A stretch of DNA of 32,927 nt from Kiritimatiellia bacterium (GTDB lineage: Bacteria > Verrucomicrobiota > Kiritimatiellia > CAIQIC01 > Lenti-01). The stretch covers positions 1 through 32,927 of the forward strand of contig JAFTAH010000009.1 in NCBI GenBank assembly GCA_017458625.1, read 5' to 3'. Below are positions 18,332 to 26,190 of this stretch, piece after piece. Position numbers and translations under genes: made by a program. Position 1 is the stretch's first letter; the number at the start of each line of letters is the position of its first letter. The notes below the pieces were generated by a model that worked only from the letters and a program-made list of their open reading frames with translations, did not search any database and was not told where the DNA came from.

Positions 18332-19480
18332 CTAGTTCACCCGCATGATGTAGTTCAACGTTTGATACGGTGGGAGGTTTTCGTGCGCCCCTGCGGAATC
18401 CCCCGAGCCCCCCGCGTTTCCCGTCTGGCTGCTGTTCTTGCCTCCCCAGAAGCCGTGGTCGCTGCTACAGAGGAAGTCCGCGATATGCCGCGAGTCGGTA
18501 TCATACAGCGTGTACGTGTGCGTGTGCTTCGGCATCTGGTTCCAGGTCAGGGTCACCGTCTCCGCGCCCCCCTGGTCGCCCAGGTTGTAGCTGCTCTCCC
18601 CGTTGCTCCCCGTCCCCACCACGAAACGCCCGCGCAGGTCCGGCGTCTGGATGCCGTTCACCGTCGTGCCATCGCACAGCGCCCACCCGTCCGGCACCTC
18701 CGACGCCTTCCCGTACCACAGGATCACCGCCCCCAGCGGCACCGTCCCCAGCCCGTCCAGCGCACCCGCCGCCAGCGACCCCACCGCCGCGTCCCCCGCC
18801 ACCGTCAGCGAGTCCACCTTCGCCGACTCCGCAATCGTCGTCCCCTCCGCCGACATCGCCGACACCTTCGCCGCCCCCGTCGCCCAGATCAGCCCGTCCA
18901 CCACGAAATCCCCGTACGATTTCCGCGCCGTGTTCGCCATGAACGCATACGGCACCGTCGCCACCCGCTGCCGGGGGCCCGCCACCGCGCCGCCCACCGT
19001 CACCTCCGCCCAGCTGTCCTTCGCCCGCAGCACCTGCTGCAGCTTCGCGTCCGCCGGTGTGCCGTCCAGCGCTTCCCCGGCGTCCGTCAGCGACACATGG
19101 AACGCCCCGTCCGTCTCTGCCCACACCTTCGCCGTCCGCCCCCACAGCGCCGTCCCCCCCTCCGCCACGTCGTACAGCCGCACCTCCAGTGTCTGCTCTC
19201 CCGTCAGCGCCGTCCCTCCCGCATCCATCAGCCAGCCGCCCCATTCCCACGCGAACTCCCCGATCACGTCATCCACGAACTGCAGCGCGTCCATCAGATC
19301 GTCCTCCAGCTCGCTCTCCTGCATCCCTCCAACCAGGTTCCCCACCACCAGTTCCGCGCCCTGCGCCGCATCCGCCGCCAGCAGCCCCAGCGCCAAGACC
19401 AGTGCCAGCAGTCCCTGCCACGCGCACGCCATCCGCCCCAAGCCGACCCCGCTTCCGACCTTCATCCCTGTCTTGCTCAT
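18332..19480 (-). CDS. Exported tail-collar-domain protein 3
   Basis: 382 aa from ATG 19480, chosen for AAAGGAG seven bases upstream; an in-frame ATG at 19498 lacks a site. Signal peptide (WQGLLALVLALGLLAADAAQ). Residues about 85-190 carry the domain often written as a YQGRL-type module (TLEVRLYDVAEGGTALWGRT, then VATVPYAFMANTA). After a short repetitive stretch come residues 255-382, a phage tail-collar domain (Pfam Tail Collar type): VPLGAVILWYG, DGWALCDGTT, QTPDLRGRFVVGTG, WNQMPKHTHTYT, and HENLPPYQTLNYIMRV at the end. Such domains sit at the tips of tail fibres and in MdpB-like proteins and usually bind receptors or other structural proteins. It is third of three paralogues in tandem and lies directly before the giant gene (15-base gap). 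A 64-base stretch is identical to its neighbour. Confidence 0.9.
   Translation of the reverse strand: MSKTGMKVGSGVGLGRMACAWQGLLALVLALGLLAADAAQGAELVVGNLVGGMQESELEDDLMDALQFVDDVIGEFAWEWGGWLMDAGGTALTGEQTLEVRLYDVAEGGTALWGRTAKVWAETDGAFHVSLTDAGEALDGTPADAKLQQVLRAKDSWAEVTVGGAVAGPRQRVATVPYAFMANTARKSYGDFVVDGLIWATGAAKVSAMSAEGTTIAESAKVDSLTVAGDAAVGSLAAGALDGLGTVPLGAVILWYGKASEVPDGWALCDGTTVNGIQTPDLRGRFVVGTGSNGESSYNLGDQGGAETVTLTWNQMPKHTHTYTLYDTDSRHIADFLCSSDHGFWGGKNSSQTGNAGGSGDSAGAHENLPPYQTLNYIMRVN
18633..18696. repeat. 64-bp exact direct repeat, copy 1
   Basis: Bases 18633-18696 are identical to 19789-19852. They encode most of the ALCDGTTVNGIQTPDLR segment of the collar domain in two neighbouring paralogues. 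Flanking sequence of the two genes is much more diverged, which points to recent gene conversion or strong selection on this segment. Confidence 0.85.
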
Positions 19481-19502
19481 CGCTCTGCTCCTTTCCATCC
19501 CG

Positions 19503-20534
19503 CTATTGCACCCGCATGATGTACGTCAGCGCATAATATGGCGGCCGGTTCTCGTGCGCCTCGCTGTTCCCTGCCGAGTCGGTCGTTCCCGACGATGTTC
19601 CTTTCCACCACCGGTCGTTGCCCGAGCTATCGCTCGATTCGCTGCCGTGCAGCGACTTCTTGTTAGAAGAGACTTCATACGAATGCGAATGCGACGGGAT
19701 CTGGTCTTCCGTCAGCGTCACTCTGTCCTGTCCCCCTGTCGAGCCCAAGCCATAGCCTGAAGCCCCCGCGCCCACCACGAACCGTCCCCGCAGGTCCGGC
19801 GTCTGGATGCCGTTCACCGTCGTGCCATCGCACAGCGCCCACCCGTCCGGCAGCGAGGACTTCGTCCACATCAGGATGGTCCCCACCGGCGCCACCGCCG
19901 CCCCTTCGAATTTCCCCGCCTTCGCCGTGCCGCCCACCGTCGCCGCCACCTCATCCATCTGCAAGCCGCCCCCCGCCGACACCGACTTCGCCGACAGCTC
20001 CCCGCTGACGATTGCCCCATAGCCCATCAGCTCGTCCTTCGTCAGCGCCACCTCCACCTTCGACGCCGACAGCTCCCCGTCGATGTAGAAGCTCAGCGGC
20101 GACTGCTCCGCGTACTCCGCCGCCAGCACCTGCGGCGACGACGCGAACTCCACCCGCGGCGCGATCGCCTCCCCGTGCCCCGCCACCTCCAGCTCCAGGA
20201 ACCGCCCCCCCTCCTCGAACACCTTCAGCAGCTCTCCGTCCGTCCCCGCCGCCAGCAACACATGGAACCGCCCCTGCGGTCCGCACTGCACCTCCATCTG
20301 CTTCTCCCACAGCGCCTTTCCCCCGCTCGACTCCTCGAAGATGCGGAACGTCACCGTCTGCGTCCCTCCCAGCGCCCCCTCCACCGGATCCGCCAGCCGA
20401 CCCTCGTACGCAATCTCCTCCTGCACCGCGTCCGCCGCCAGCGCCACCCCCGCACCCAGTGTCACCCCCAGCGCCACCGCCGCCCAGAACGTCCTCATGC
20501 TCGCAACCCCGGCCACCTTCTCCATGTTCTTCAT
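19503..20534 (-). CDS. Exported tail-collar-domain protein 2
   Basis: 343 aa. Start ATG has AGGAGG seven bases upstream. Signal peptide (TFWAAVALGVTLGAGVALAA). N-terminal module EEIAYEGRLADPVEGALGGT, FRIFEESSGGKALWEKQMEV (a domain common in secreted proteins, usually starting INYQGRL). A variable middle with short repeats (ELSASKVEV, ELSAKSVSAG) suggests a small beta-solenoid or stalk. C-terminal collar domain: VAPVGTILMWTKSSLPDGWA, LCDGTTVNGIQTPDLRGRF, TLTEDQIPSHSHSYEV, and ENRPPYYALTYIMRVQ. No chaperone or trimerisation domain is obvious. The gap to the gene before it is 10 bases and to the one after it 22. Exported tail-collar proteins outside any phage structural cluster are not expected to be virion parts; there are no other phage genes around. 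Confidence 0.9.
   Translation of the reverse strand: MKNMEKVAGVASMRTFWAAVALGVTLGAGVALAADAVQEEIAYEGRLADPVEGALGGTQTVTFRIFEESSGGKALWEKQMEVQCGPQGRFHVLLAAGTDGELLKVFEEGGRFLELEVAGHGEAIAPRVEFASSPQVLAAEYAEQSPLSFYIDGELSASKVEVALTKDELMGYGAIVSGELSAKSVSAGGGLQMDEVAATVGGTAKAGKFEGAAVAPVGTILMWTKSSLPDGWALCDGTTVNGIQTPDLRGRFVVGAGASGYGLGSTGGQDRVTLTEDQIPSHSHSYEVSSNKKSLHGSESSDSSGNDRWWKGTSSGTTDSAGNSEAHENRPPYYALTYIMRVQ
19789..19852. repeat. 64-bp exact direct repeat, copy 2
   Basis: Second copy of the repeat at 18633-18696, inside collar-domain protein 2. The third paralogue (around 20818-20890) has the same amino-acid motif but diverged bases. Confidence 0.85.
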
Positions 20535-20544
20535 CGCCTGCCTC

Positions 20545-21558
20545 CTACTTCACCCGCATGATGTAATACAGCGCCATGTACCGCGGTCGGTTCTCGTGCG
20601 CTCCTCCCCCCCCCGCCGATGACGTGTCCACCGAATTGGCAGAATCCGACCAAAAGGATCCGTCAGCCTCAAGCAGGCACCGTCCCTCGCTCCTGGAATT
20701 ACGCTTCCAGATCCCGTGCGTGTGCGGCGGTATCTGGTCCTGATTCAGGGTTACGGACTCCGCGCCGCCGCTCTCCTCCCCCGCATCCTTGCCCTCCCGC
20801 GGATGCATCACGAACCATCCCCGCAGGTCCGGCGTCTGCATCCCCTCCTGCGTCGACCCGTCGCACACCGCCCAGCCCTTCGGCACCGTGTCCGTCTCCC
20901 CGCTCCACATCACGATCGCCCCCACCGGCATCGTCCCGTGGCCCGTCATCGCGCCCCCGTCCGCCACCTTCAGCGTCCCTTTAACCGTCAGGTCATTGGT
21001 CACCGTCAGCCCCGTGACCGACACGAAATCCTTACCCACCGTCAGCTCTCCGTCCACCGTCAGCCCCCCCCCGAACACCGCCGCCCCAGCCGTCCGCACC
21101 GTCTCCCCCGCCGCGAAGTTCCCGTCGCTCCACAGCGCATGCCGCGCATGGAGCGCCTGGCCGCCCGTCGACACCGGCTGCCGCGGTCGGATCACTCCCG
21201 CCCCCTCCACCTCCAGCTCCAGATACCGCGTCCCCCCCTCGAACGCGTCTTCCAGATGCTCCTTCACCGCCGTCCCCGCCGGGTTTCCCGAGTCGTCCAG
21301 CATCACGTCGAAGTTCCCGTTCCGGTCCACCGTCACCGGAATCTCCCGCGCCCAGATCAGCGTCCCACCCTCCTCCGCATCATAGATCCGGAACACGAGA
21401 TGCTGGATTTCATCCAGCGCCTGTCCGTCCGACCGCGCCAGATGCCCCTTGTAGTTCATGCCGCCCGCCACCCCTGAGCCTGCCGCCGGCGCCGCGCACC
21501 ATGTCGCCGACGCGCAAACCACCGCCGCCAGCCCGAAAAACCGCACCAAACTCTTCAT
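20545..21558 (-). CDS. Exported tail-collar-domain protein 1
   Basis: 337 aa. Start ATG 21558 with AAGGAA six bases upstream. Signal peptide (SLVRFFGLAAVVCASATWCA). N-terminal module GMNYKGHLARSDGQALDEIQ, FRIYDAEEGGTLIWAREIPV, as in its neighbours. Residues 165-205 are a run of short valine/threonine repeats (GLTVDGELTVGK, GLTVTNDLTVKGTLKVADGG) typical of a beta-solenoid shaft as found in fibre proteins. The collar domain is MPVGAIVMWSG, GWAVCDGSTQEGMQTPDLRG, LNQDQIPPHTHGIWKR, and ENRPRYMALYYIMRVK. The three paralogues differ most between the HTH motif and the C-terminal ENRP..Y motif, the tip loop where receptor contact is expected. It is 16 bases after the first gene of the run. Confidence 0.9.
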   Translation of the reverse strand: MKSLVRFFGLAAVVCASATWCAAPAAGSGVAGGMNYKGHLARSDGQALDEIQHLVFRIYDAEEGGTLIWAREIPVTVDRNGNFDVMLDDSGNPAGTAVKEHLEDAFEGGTRYLELEVEGAGVIRPRQPVSTGGQALHARHALWSDGNFAAGETVRTAGAAVFGGGLTVDGELTVGKDFVSVTGLTVTNDLTVKGTLKVADGGAMTGHGTMPVGAIVMWSGETDTVPKGWAVCDGSTQEGMQTPDLRGWFVMHPREGKDAGEESGGAESVTLNQDQIPPHTHGIWKRNSRSEGRCLLEADGSFWSDSANSVDTSSAGGGGAHENRPRYMALYYIMRVK

Positions 21559-21574
21559 CTTCCGTTCCTTTCCC

Positions 21575-23302
21575 TTAGTCCGCCGATTCCGTCACCAGCT
21601 CCGCCCCCGTTGCCAGGTTCCACAAGGCCACCGTCCCCTCCACCGTCACATCGTCCGCCCGCGCCCCCTTCACCACTTCCTGGTACGTCCCCTCCACCCG
21701 CATTTCCCCCGTCGCCAGCACGTCCGCCGCCGCCTCCACCTCCATCGACACCTCCCGCGTCACCGTCCGCGTCTCCACCCCTTCCGCGTATGGCACGAAC
21801 TTCCCGTCCTTGTTGTCGAACTGCGGATGCTTCGCATGCAAGAACGGATTCACCGGGTCGTCGAACGCCACCGTCACCGTCCCCGACAGCGTACCCGCCA
21901 GCCCGTCCGACCCCAACATCACGGGGGCCATCCCCAGCGGAAACGCCACCGCGCTCAGCCGCCGCACCTCCCCCGTCGTCGCCGACGCCGGAACCAGCTC
22001 CCGCCGCGCGTACGCCTTGCCCCCCGCCAGCCACGCCTCCGACAGCAGCCGCACCGTCCCGTCCGCCCCCACATGCACCAGCAGCCGCACCGTTGCCGGC
22101 GACCGCACCGGCAGCACCGTATTCCCCTGGTAGCGCGGACAACTCACCCCCGTCAGCACCGCCTCTCCCATCCATAACCCCGCCTGCGCGTTCGCGGTCG
22201 GTGGCAATTCCAGGCTCTCCTCCTCGCCTGGGATGATGGGGCCCCGCTCCGCCGTCACCGGCACATCCACCTCCGTCTTCGCCTCGCTGTCCAGCACCTT
22301 CAGCACGCTCTGGTACGTCCCCTCCGTCCCCTCCGTAATCTCCATTTCCAGACGCAACACCCCGAATTCCAGCACCTGCTCCTCCCCCGGCGCCAGCTCG
22401 AACGAAAACCCGTCCGCCTTCCCCCAGCCCGCCTCCCCCACACTCCCCGCGCCCTTCAGATACAGCGGCACCATGCCCAGCACCGACGCCTCCCCTGCCG
22501 GCGCCTCCTCCGACGCCACATGGCTCAACGCCACCTTCCGCGTCACCGTCCCCCGGTTCCCCACCACCAGCTTGATCGTCCGCCGTGCCAGACCGAACTC
22601 CAGCCCCGCCCCGCCCTCGTCGACCTTCACCTCCACCGGCCCCGTGTAATCGCTCGCCCCGCCGCACTCCACCCACACCGCCTCCCCCTGCGCGAGTTTC
22701 TGCGTGTCCGGACGCGACACCACCCGCACCGCCCCGTCGCCCCCAATCGTGTACACTCCATTCTCGTACCCCCTTCCCAGCACCGTCTCCGCCATCCCCC
22801 CGAACGCCTCCGTCACCGACAGCCCCTTCGGCCCCGCCGAAACCCCGACCAGATTCAACGCGTTCGGATACCACTCCCCCACTGGCAACATCGCCTTTCC
22901 CTTGATCCTCAACACGCCCGTCCCCGCCAGCTGCCGCACCCGGATCAGATACCTCCCTCCCCCCGCCAGCCCGCCCAACGTATTCAGAAATGACTCCTTC
23001 CCCGGATACCACACCTTCCAATGCGGCGACTGCCCCAGCAGCTCCGCGCCATCCGGCGCCGTCTCGATGGTCATGAAATGCCGGTCCCACTGCCACACGC
23101 CGACCACGTTCGACACGCTTCCCGCCGCCTCCGCCAGTTCCTCCTCGAACCCGCCGCACGGCATCACCCGCACATACACCGCATTCCACCCCTCCCGCAA
23201 CGGAATCTCCTGCGTCATCCACTGTCCCCACGCCGTGCCCGCCAGGGCACACCCCACCGCCACCCCCGACACCAACCGCCGCCAGCCTATCCGTTGCATC
23301 AT
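21575..23302 (-). CDS. Secreted protein of unknown function, first gene of the operon
   Basis: 575 aa. Signal peptide (LVSGVAVGCALAGTAWG), then the start of the mature protein, MTQEIPLREGWNAVYVRVMP, where the IPL-GWNAVY pattern resembles N-termini seen in secreted proteins of PVC bacteria; I do not know a named family. The rest is rich in beta-strand pattern and Val/Gly/Glu, with an immunoglobulin-like stretch around 245-350 (IKLVVGNRGTVTRKVALSHV, TYQSVLKVLDSEAKTEVDVP). It has no catalytic motif, no membrane anchor and no PEP-CTERM. ATG codons at 23302 and 23299 both serve; AGGAGAGG lies upstream. It could be a structural or adaptor component for the products encoded downstream. Heavily G-rich on the coding strand. 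Confidence 0.82.
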   Translation of the reverse strand: MMQRIGWRRLVSGVAVGCALAGTAWGQWMTQEIPLREGWNAVYVRVMPCGGFEEELAEAAGSVSNVVGVWQWDRHFMTIETAPDGAELLGQSPHWKVWYPGKESFLNTLGGLAGGGRYLIRVRQLAGTGVLRIKGKAMLPVGEWYPNALNLVGVSAGPKGLSVTEAFGGMAETVLGRGYENGVYTIGGDGAVRVVSRPDTQKLAQGEAVWVECGGASDYTGPVEVKVDEGGAGLEFGLARRTIKLVVGNRGTVTRKVALSHVASEEAPAGEASVLGMVPLYLKGAGSVGEAGWGKADGFSFELAPGEEQVLEFGVLRLEMEITEGTEGTYQSVLKVLDSEAKTEVDVPVTAERGPIIPGEEESLELPPTANAQAGLWMGEAVLTGVSCPRYQGNTVLPVRSPATVRLLVHVGADGTVRLLSEAWLAGGKAYARRELVPASATTGEVRRLSAVAFPLGMAPVMLGSDGLAGTLSGTVTVAFDDPVNPFLHAKHPQFDNKDGKFVPYAEGVETRTVTREVSMEVEAAADVLATGEMRVEGTYQEVVKGARADDVTVEGTVALWNLATGAELVTESAD

Positions 23303-23325
23303 TGCACACCTCTCCTGTTCCTTTT

Positions 23326-23355
23326 ATCTTACCTCCCTTCCTCTCCCCCCCACAA
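23326..23355 (-). promoter_or_regulatory. Possible promoter of the secreted-protein operon
   Basis: On the minus strand, TTGTGG (23355-23350), an 18-base spacer and TAAGAT (23331-23326), about 24 bases before the first start codon. The match is weak (3/6 and 4/6), but this is the only AT-rich stretch in the divergent intergenic region 23303-23592 with the right spacing on this strand. Confidence 0.3.
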
Positions 23356-23537
23356 GCGCAAACCCTCCCCCCGGCTTTTTGTCATCTTTTGTCGCGTTCG
23401 TCCCGCCCCTTTCTTCTTTCATGTTTCTCGACACGCTCGATCTCCCCCGCCCTTTTCGCCACCGGCGGGCAAGGGGCCCCTCCTCGTCCTACGGTCTCGC
23501 CACCCAAATGGGAACCGAATTTGGTCGTGCTTTGGTG

Positions 23538-23566
23538 TTGTTTCAGGGTGGGTGGAAGAGTATGCT
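23538..23566 (+). promoter_or_regulatory. Possible promoter of the zinc-ribbon/nifU/nifS unit
   Basis: TTGTTT (23538-23543), 17 bases, TATGCT (23561-23566), with the ATG at 23593. Weak consensus match. No sigma-54-type GG/GC promoter and no TGT-N10-ACA NifA site was seen here or before nifU. Confidence 0.28.
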
Positions 23567-23592
23567 TCCGCGCGTTTTGGAGGAAATGAGCT

Positions 23593-23865
23593 ATGCCTAC
23601 CTACGAATACGAATGCCAAAAATGCGGCCACCACTTTGAAAAATTCCAGTCCATCTCCGCCGAGCCTGTCAAGACCTGCCCCAAGTGCCACGGCAAGGTC
23701 AAGCGCCTGATCGGCATTGGCTCCGGCATCATCTTCAAGGGCTCCGGCTTCTACGAAACCGACTATAAGCACGACCACTGCCCGCCCTCCGCCCCCGCCT
23801 CCTGCGAACACAAGTCCGCGTCCGGCTGCTCCTGCGGCGCCGACCACTGCCCCCACCACCACTAG
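23593..23865 (+). CDS. FmdB-family zinc-ribbon protein
   Basis: 90 aa, within the normal length of the family. [20 protein letters not shown] and [14 protein letters not shown] with Cys8, Cys11, Cys29 and Cys32 form the single zinc ribbon of FmdB-type putative regulatory proteins; [15 protein letters not shown] is the conserved second motif. The role is not established; FmdB was named from the formamidase locus of Methylophilus. Unusual: a C-terminal Cys/His-rich tail ([20 protein letters not shown]) that could bind a further metal ion. GGAGG lies nine bases before the start. nifU follows after 57 bases on the same strand, so a shared transcript is likely. Confidence 0.9.
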   Translation: MPTYEYECQKCGHHFEKFQSISAEPVKTCPKCHGKVKRLIGIGSGIIFKGSGFYETDYKHDHCPPSAPASCEHKSASGCSCGADHCPHHH

Positions 23866-23922
23866 CCCCCCCACTCCCCCACTCCCCGTTTTCGCCCGTT
23901 TTCCCATCCCCGGAGGCCTCTC

Positions 23923-24885
23923 ATGCCCTGGAACTATTCCGAAAAGACCAAGCAGCTCTTCCTCGACGCCGTGCAAGGCAAGCCGGGCACGCATCTGGGC
24001 GAAGTGAAGGATGCCGATGGTGTCGGCGAACACGGCTCCATCGTCTGCGGTGACGCCCTCAAGTTCACCTTCCGCGTCAAAAAGGCCGAAAATCCCCTCG
24101 ATGATGTCATCGTCGAGGCCCGCTACCTCACCTTCGGCTGCACCTCCGCCATCGCCGCCTCCGAAGCCCTGTGCTGCATCGTCGAGCAGGAGCACCTGAC
24201 CCCGCCCCAGGCCCTCTCCATCTCCAACGACGACATCGTCCGCTTCCTCGACGGCCTGCCCGCCCAGAAGATCCACTGTTCCGTCATGGGTGCCGAGGCC
24301 CTCCAGGCCGCCGTCTTCGACTGGGCCGCCCGCCGCGGCGTCACCCAGGAGCAGCTTGCTACCGCCAATCCCGCCGCCACCCACGTCTCCGCCAAGCAGG
24401 ACGAAGGCCGCATCGTCTGCAAATGCTTTGCCATCACGGAGCCCTACCTCCGCCGCAAGATCAAGGAGCTGGACCTCCACACCTGCGACGAGGTCACCTC
24501 CGCCCTCAAGGCTGGCGGCATGTGCGGTCTCTGCCGCAACGCGCCCGGGGGCATCCAGGACATCCTGAACGACATCTGGGGTGTGCAGCCGGCCGCCAAG
24601 CCGTCCACCGACGCCCCTTCTGCCCCAGCCGATGCCGCCTCTGCCGCGCCCAGCCCCTTCCAGTTCGCCAAGCAGGTCGAGAAGGTCATCGCCGAGACCG
24701 CCCGCCCCCTCCTCCAGGCCGATGGCGGCGATGTCGAGGTCGTGGACATCAAGGACCACCTCGTTTACGTCACCCTCAAGGGCCACTGCGCCTCCTGCCC
24801 TGGCGCCTCCATGACTCTCCAGCACCTCATCGAAGGCTCTCTCCGGAAAGCCATCGCCTCCGACATCCGCGTCATCCCCGTCTAA
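23923..24885 (+). CDS. nifU: NifU, iron-sulphur cluster scaffold (three-domain form)
   Basis: 320 aa, full NifU length. N-terminal IscU-like domain 1-125 with the three ligand Cys in VCGDALKF (about 41), FGCTSAIAASEA (about 72) and IHCSVMGAEAL (about 118). Central BFD-like [2Fe-2S] ferredoxin domain about 165-205 with CKC and GMCGLC. After an Ala/Pro linker (210-240) comes the C-terminal Nfu domain with LLQADGGDVEVVDIKDHLVY and CASC (about 288-291). It assembles Fe-S clusters from sulphur delivered by NifS and passes them to target proteins. GGAGG six bases upstream fixes the start. NifS follows after 11 bases. Full-length NifU also serves as the general Fe-S system in non-diazotrophs, so no nitrogen fixation is implied. 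Confidence 0.96.
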   Translation: MPWNYSEKTKQLFLDAVQGKPGTHLGEVKDADGVGEHGSIVCGDALKFTFRVKKAENPLDDVIVEARYLTFGCTSAIAASEALCCIVEQEHLTPPQALSISNDDIVRFLDGLPAQKIHCSVMGAEALQAAVFDWAARRGVTQEQLATANPAATHVSAKQDEGRIVCKCFAITEPYLRRKIKELDLHTCDEVTSALKAGGMCGLCRNAPGGIQDILNDIWGVQPAAKPSTDAPSAPADAASAAPSPFQFAKQVEKVIAETARPLLQADGGDVEVVDIKDHLVYVTLKGHCASCPGASMTLQHLIEGSLRKAIASDIRVIPV

Positions 24886-24896
24886 CCCGCACCGCC

Positions 24897-26108
24897 ATGC
24901 TCATCTACGCCGACAACAACGCCACCACCGCCGTCGCCCCCGAGGCCGTCGAGGCCATGCGGCCCTTCCTCTCCGACTGCTACTTCAACCCGTCCAGCAT
25001 GTACGACTCGGCCGCCGATGTCGCCCGCCGCCTGGCCGGTTTCCGCGCCGACGTCGCCCACTTCCTCCGTGCCGCCAGCCCCGCCGAAGTCCTCTTCACC
25101 TCCTGCGCCACCGAGTCCAACAACACCGTCCTCTTCGGCACCTCGGCCGCCAATCCGGCCCGCCGCCACATCGTGACCACCGCCGTCGAGCATCCGGCCA
25201 TCCTGGAGCCCTGCCGCGAACTCGAACGCCGCGGCTACGCCGTCACCTACGTCCCCGTCCTCCCCACCGGCGAACTCGACCGCGCCGCCTTCGTCCGCGC
25301 CCTGCGCCCCGGCGAGACGCTCCTTGTCAGCGTCATGCACGCCAACAACGAGACCGGCGTCATCTTTCCCGTCGCCGACCTCGCCCGCATCGTGAAGGCC
25401 ACCGATCCCGCCATCCTCTTCCACACCGACGCCACCCAGTCCGCCGGAAAGCTTCCCCTCGACCTCTCCGGCGAGCTGTCCCAGGTCGACCTCCTCAGCT
25501 TCTCGGGCCACAAGATGCACGCCCCCAAGGGCGTTGGTGCGCTCTACGTCCGGAAGGGCACGCCCCTCCGTCCCTTCCTGCTGGGCGGCCATCAGGAGTC
25601 CGGCCGACGCGCCGGCACCGAAAACCTCCCCTACGCCGCCGCTCTGGCCGCCGCCTGCCAGCTCGCGACGAAGCACCTGGCCGAGATGCCCCGCGTCGCC
25701 GCCATGCGCGACGACCTCCAGACCCGTCTCCAGGCCGCCATCCCCTTCCTCGAGGTCAACGGCGCCACCCAGCCCCGCACCCCCAACACCCTTTCCCTGG
25801 CCTGCCACTTCATCGAGGGCGAATCCATCCTCTACGAGCTGAACGAGCGCGGCATCTGCGCCTCCACGGGCAGCGCCTGCTCCTCCGGCAGCCTGGAACC
25901 CTCGCACGTCCTCAAGGCGATGGCCATTCCCTTCACCGCCATGCACGGCTCCCTGCGCCTCTCCTTCTCCGCCTACACCACCCAGGCCGAGATAGACGCC
26001 CTCGCCAACGCCATCCCCGCCGTCGTCACCTCCCTCCGCCGCCTCTCCCCCTACTGGAACGAAGCCACCGGCACTCCCCGCGCCGTCCCCGCCGCCCCGG
26101 CCCCTTGA
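24897..26108 (+). CDS. nifS: Cysteine desulfurase NifS
   Basis: 403 aa from ATG 24897 (MLIYADNNATTAVAPEAVEA), which matches the NifS/IscS N-terminus; the same frame is open far upstream through nifU, but that part is not a protein. PLP enzyme that removes sulphur from L-cysteine as a persulphide and hands it to NifU. Seen: HPAILEPC (PLP-stacking His region), HANNETG, HTDATQSAGK, the PLP Lys in SFSGHKMHAPKG (about 205), and the catalytic Cys in STGSACSSGS (about 328). SHVLKAM and SLRLSFSAYTT follow as in the family. No clear Shine-Dalgarno; the 11-base distance to nifU suggests coupled translation. The 3' end is a low-complexity Ala/Pro tail. Confidence 0.96.
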   Translation: MLIYADNNATTAVAPEAVEAMRPFLSDCYFNPSSMYDSAADVARRLAGFRADVAHFLRAASPAEVLFTSCATESNNTVLFGTSAANPARRHIVTTAVEHPAILEPCRELERRGYAVTYVPVLPTGELDRAAFVRALRPGETLLVSVMHANNETGVIFPVADLARIVKATDPAILFHTDATQSAGKLPLDLSGELSQVDLLSFSGHKMHAPKGVGALYVRKGTPLRPFLLGGHQESGRRAGTENLPYAAALAAACQLATKHLAEMPRVAAMRDDLQTRLQAAIPFLEVNGATQPRTPNTLSLACHFIEGESILYELNERGICASTGSACSSGSLEPSHVLKAMAIPFTAMHGSLRLSFSAYTTQAEIDALANAIPAVVTSLRRLSPYWNEATGTPRAVPAAPAP

Positions 26109-26190
26109 GCCCTGGTCCTATTCCGCCCCTTTCTCGGACCGCGGGGAGAGTCGCCCCTGCCCGTCCCCTCTTTCCCTCCCCCACCCCCAC

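Noticed and set aside
17417..19519. 700-codon + strand open frame
   Set aside because: Runs antisense across two well-supported genes and is dominated by Arg, His and Pro, as expected from the complement of G-rich coding sequence.
18332..21558. Tail-collar genes as part of a prophage
   Set aside because: No capsid, portal, terminase, integrase or other tail genes nearby, and all three products carry Sec signal peptides.
23303..23592. Sigma-54 promoter or NifA site upstream of the nifU/nifS unit
   Set aside because: No TGGCAC-N5-TTGC pattern and no TGT-N10-ACA pair found by eye.
24171..24896. N-terminal extension of the NifS frame
   Set aside because: The extension overlaps nifU in another frame and is Arg/Pro/His-rich; NifS family sequence starts exactly at ATG 24897.
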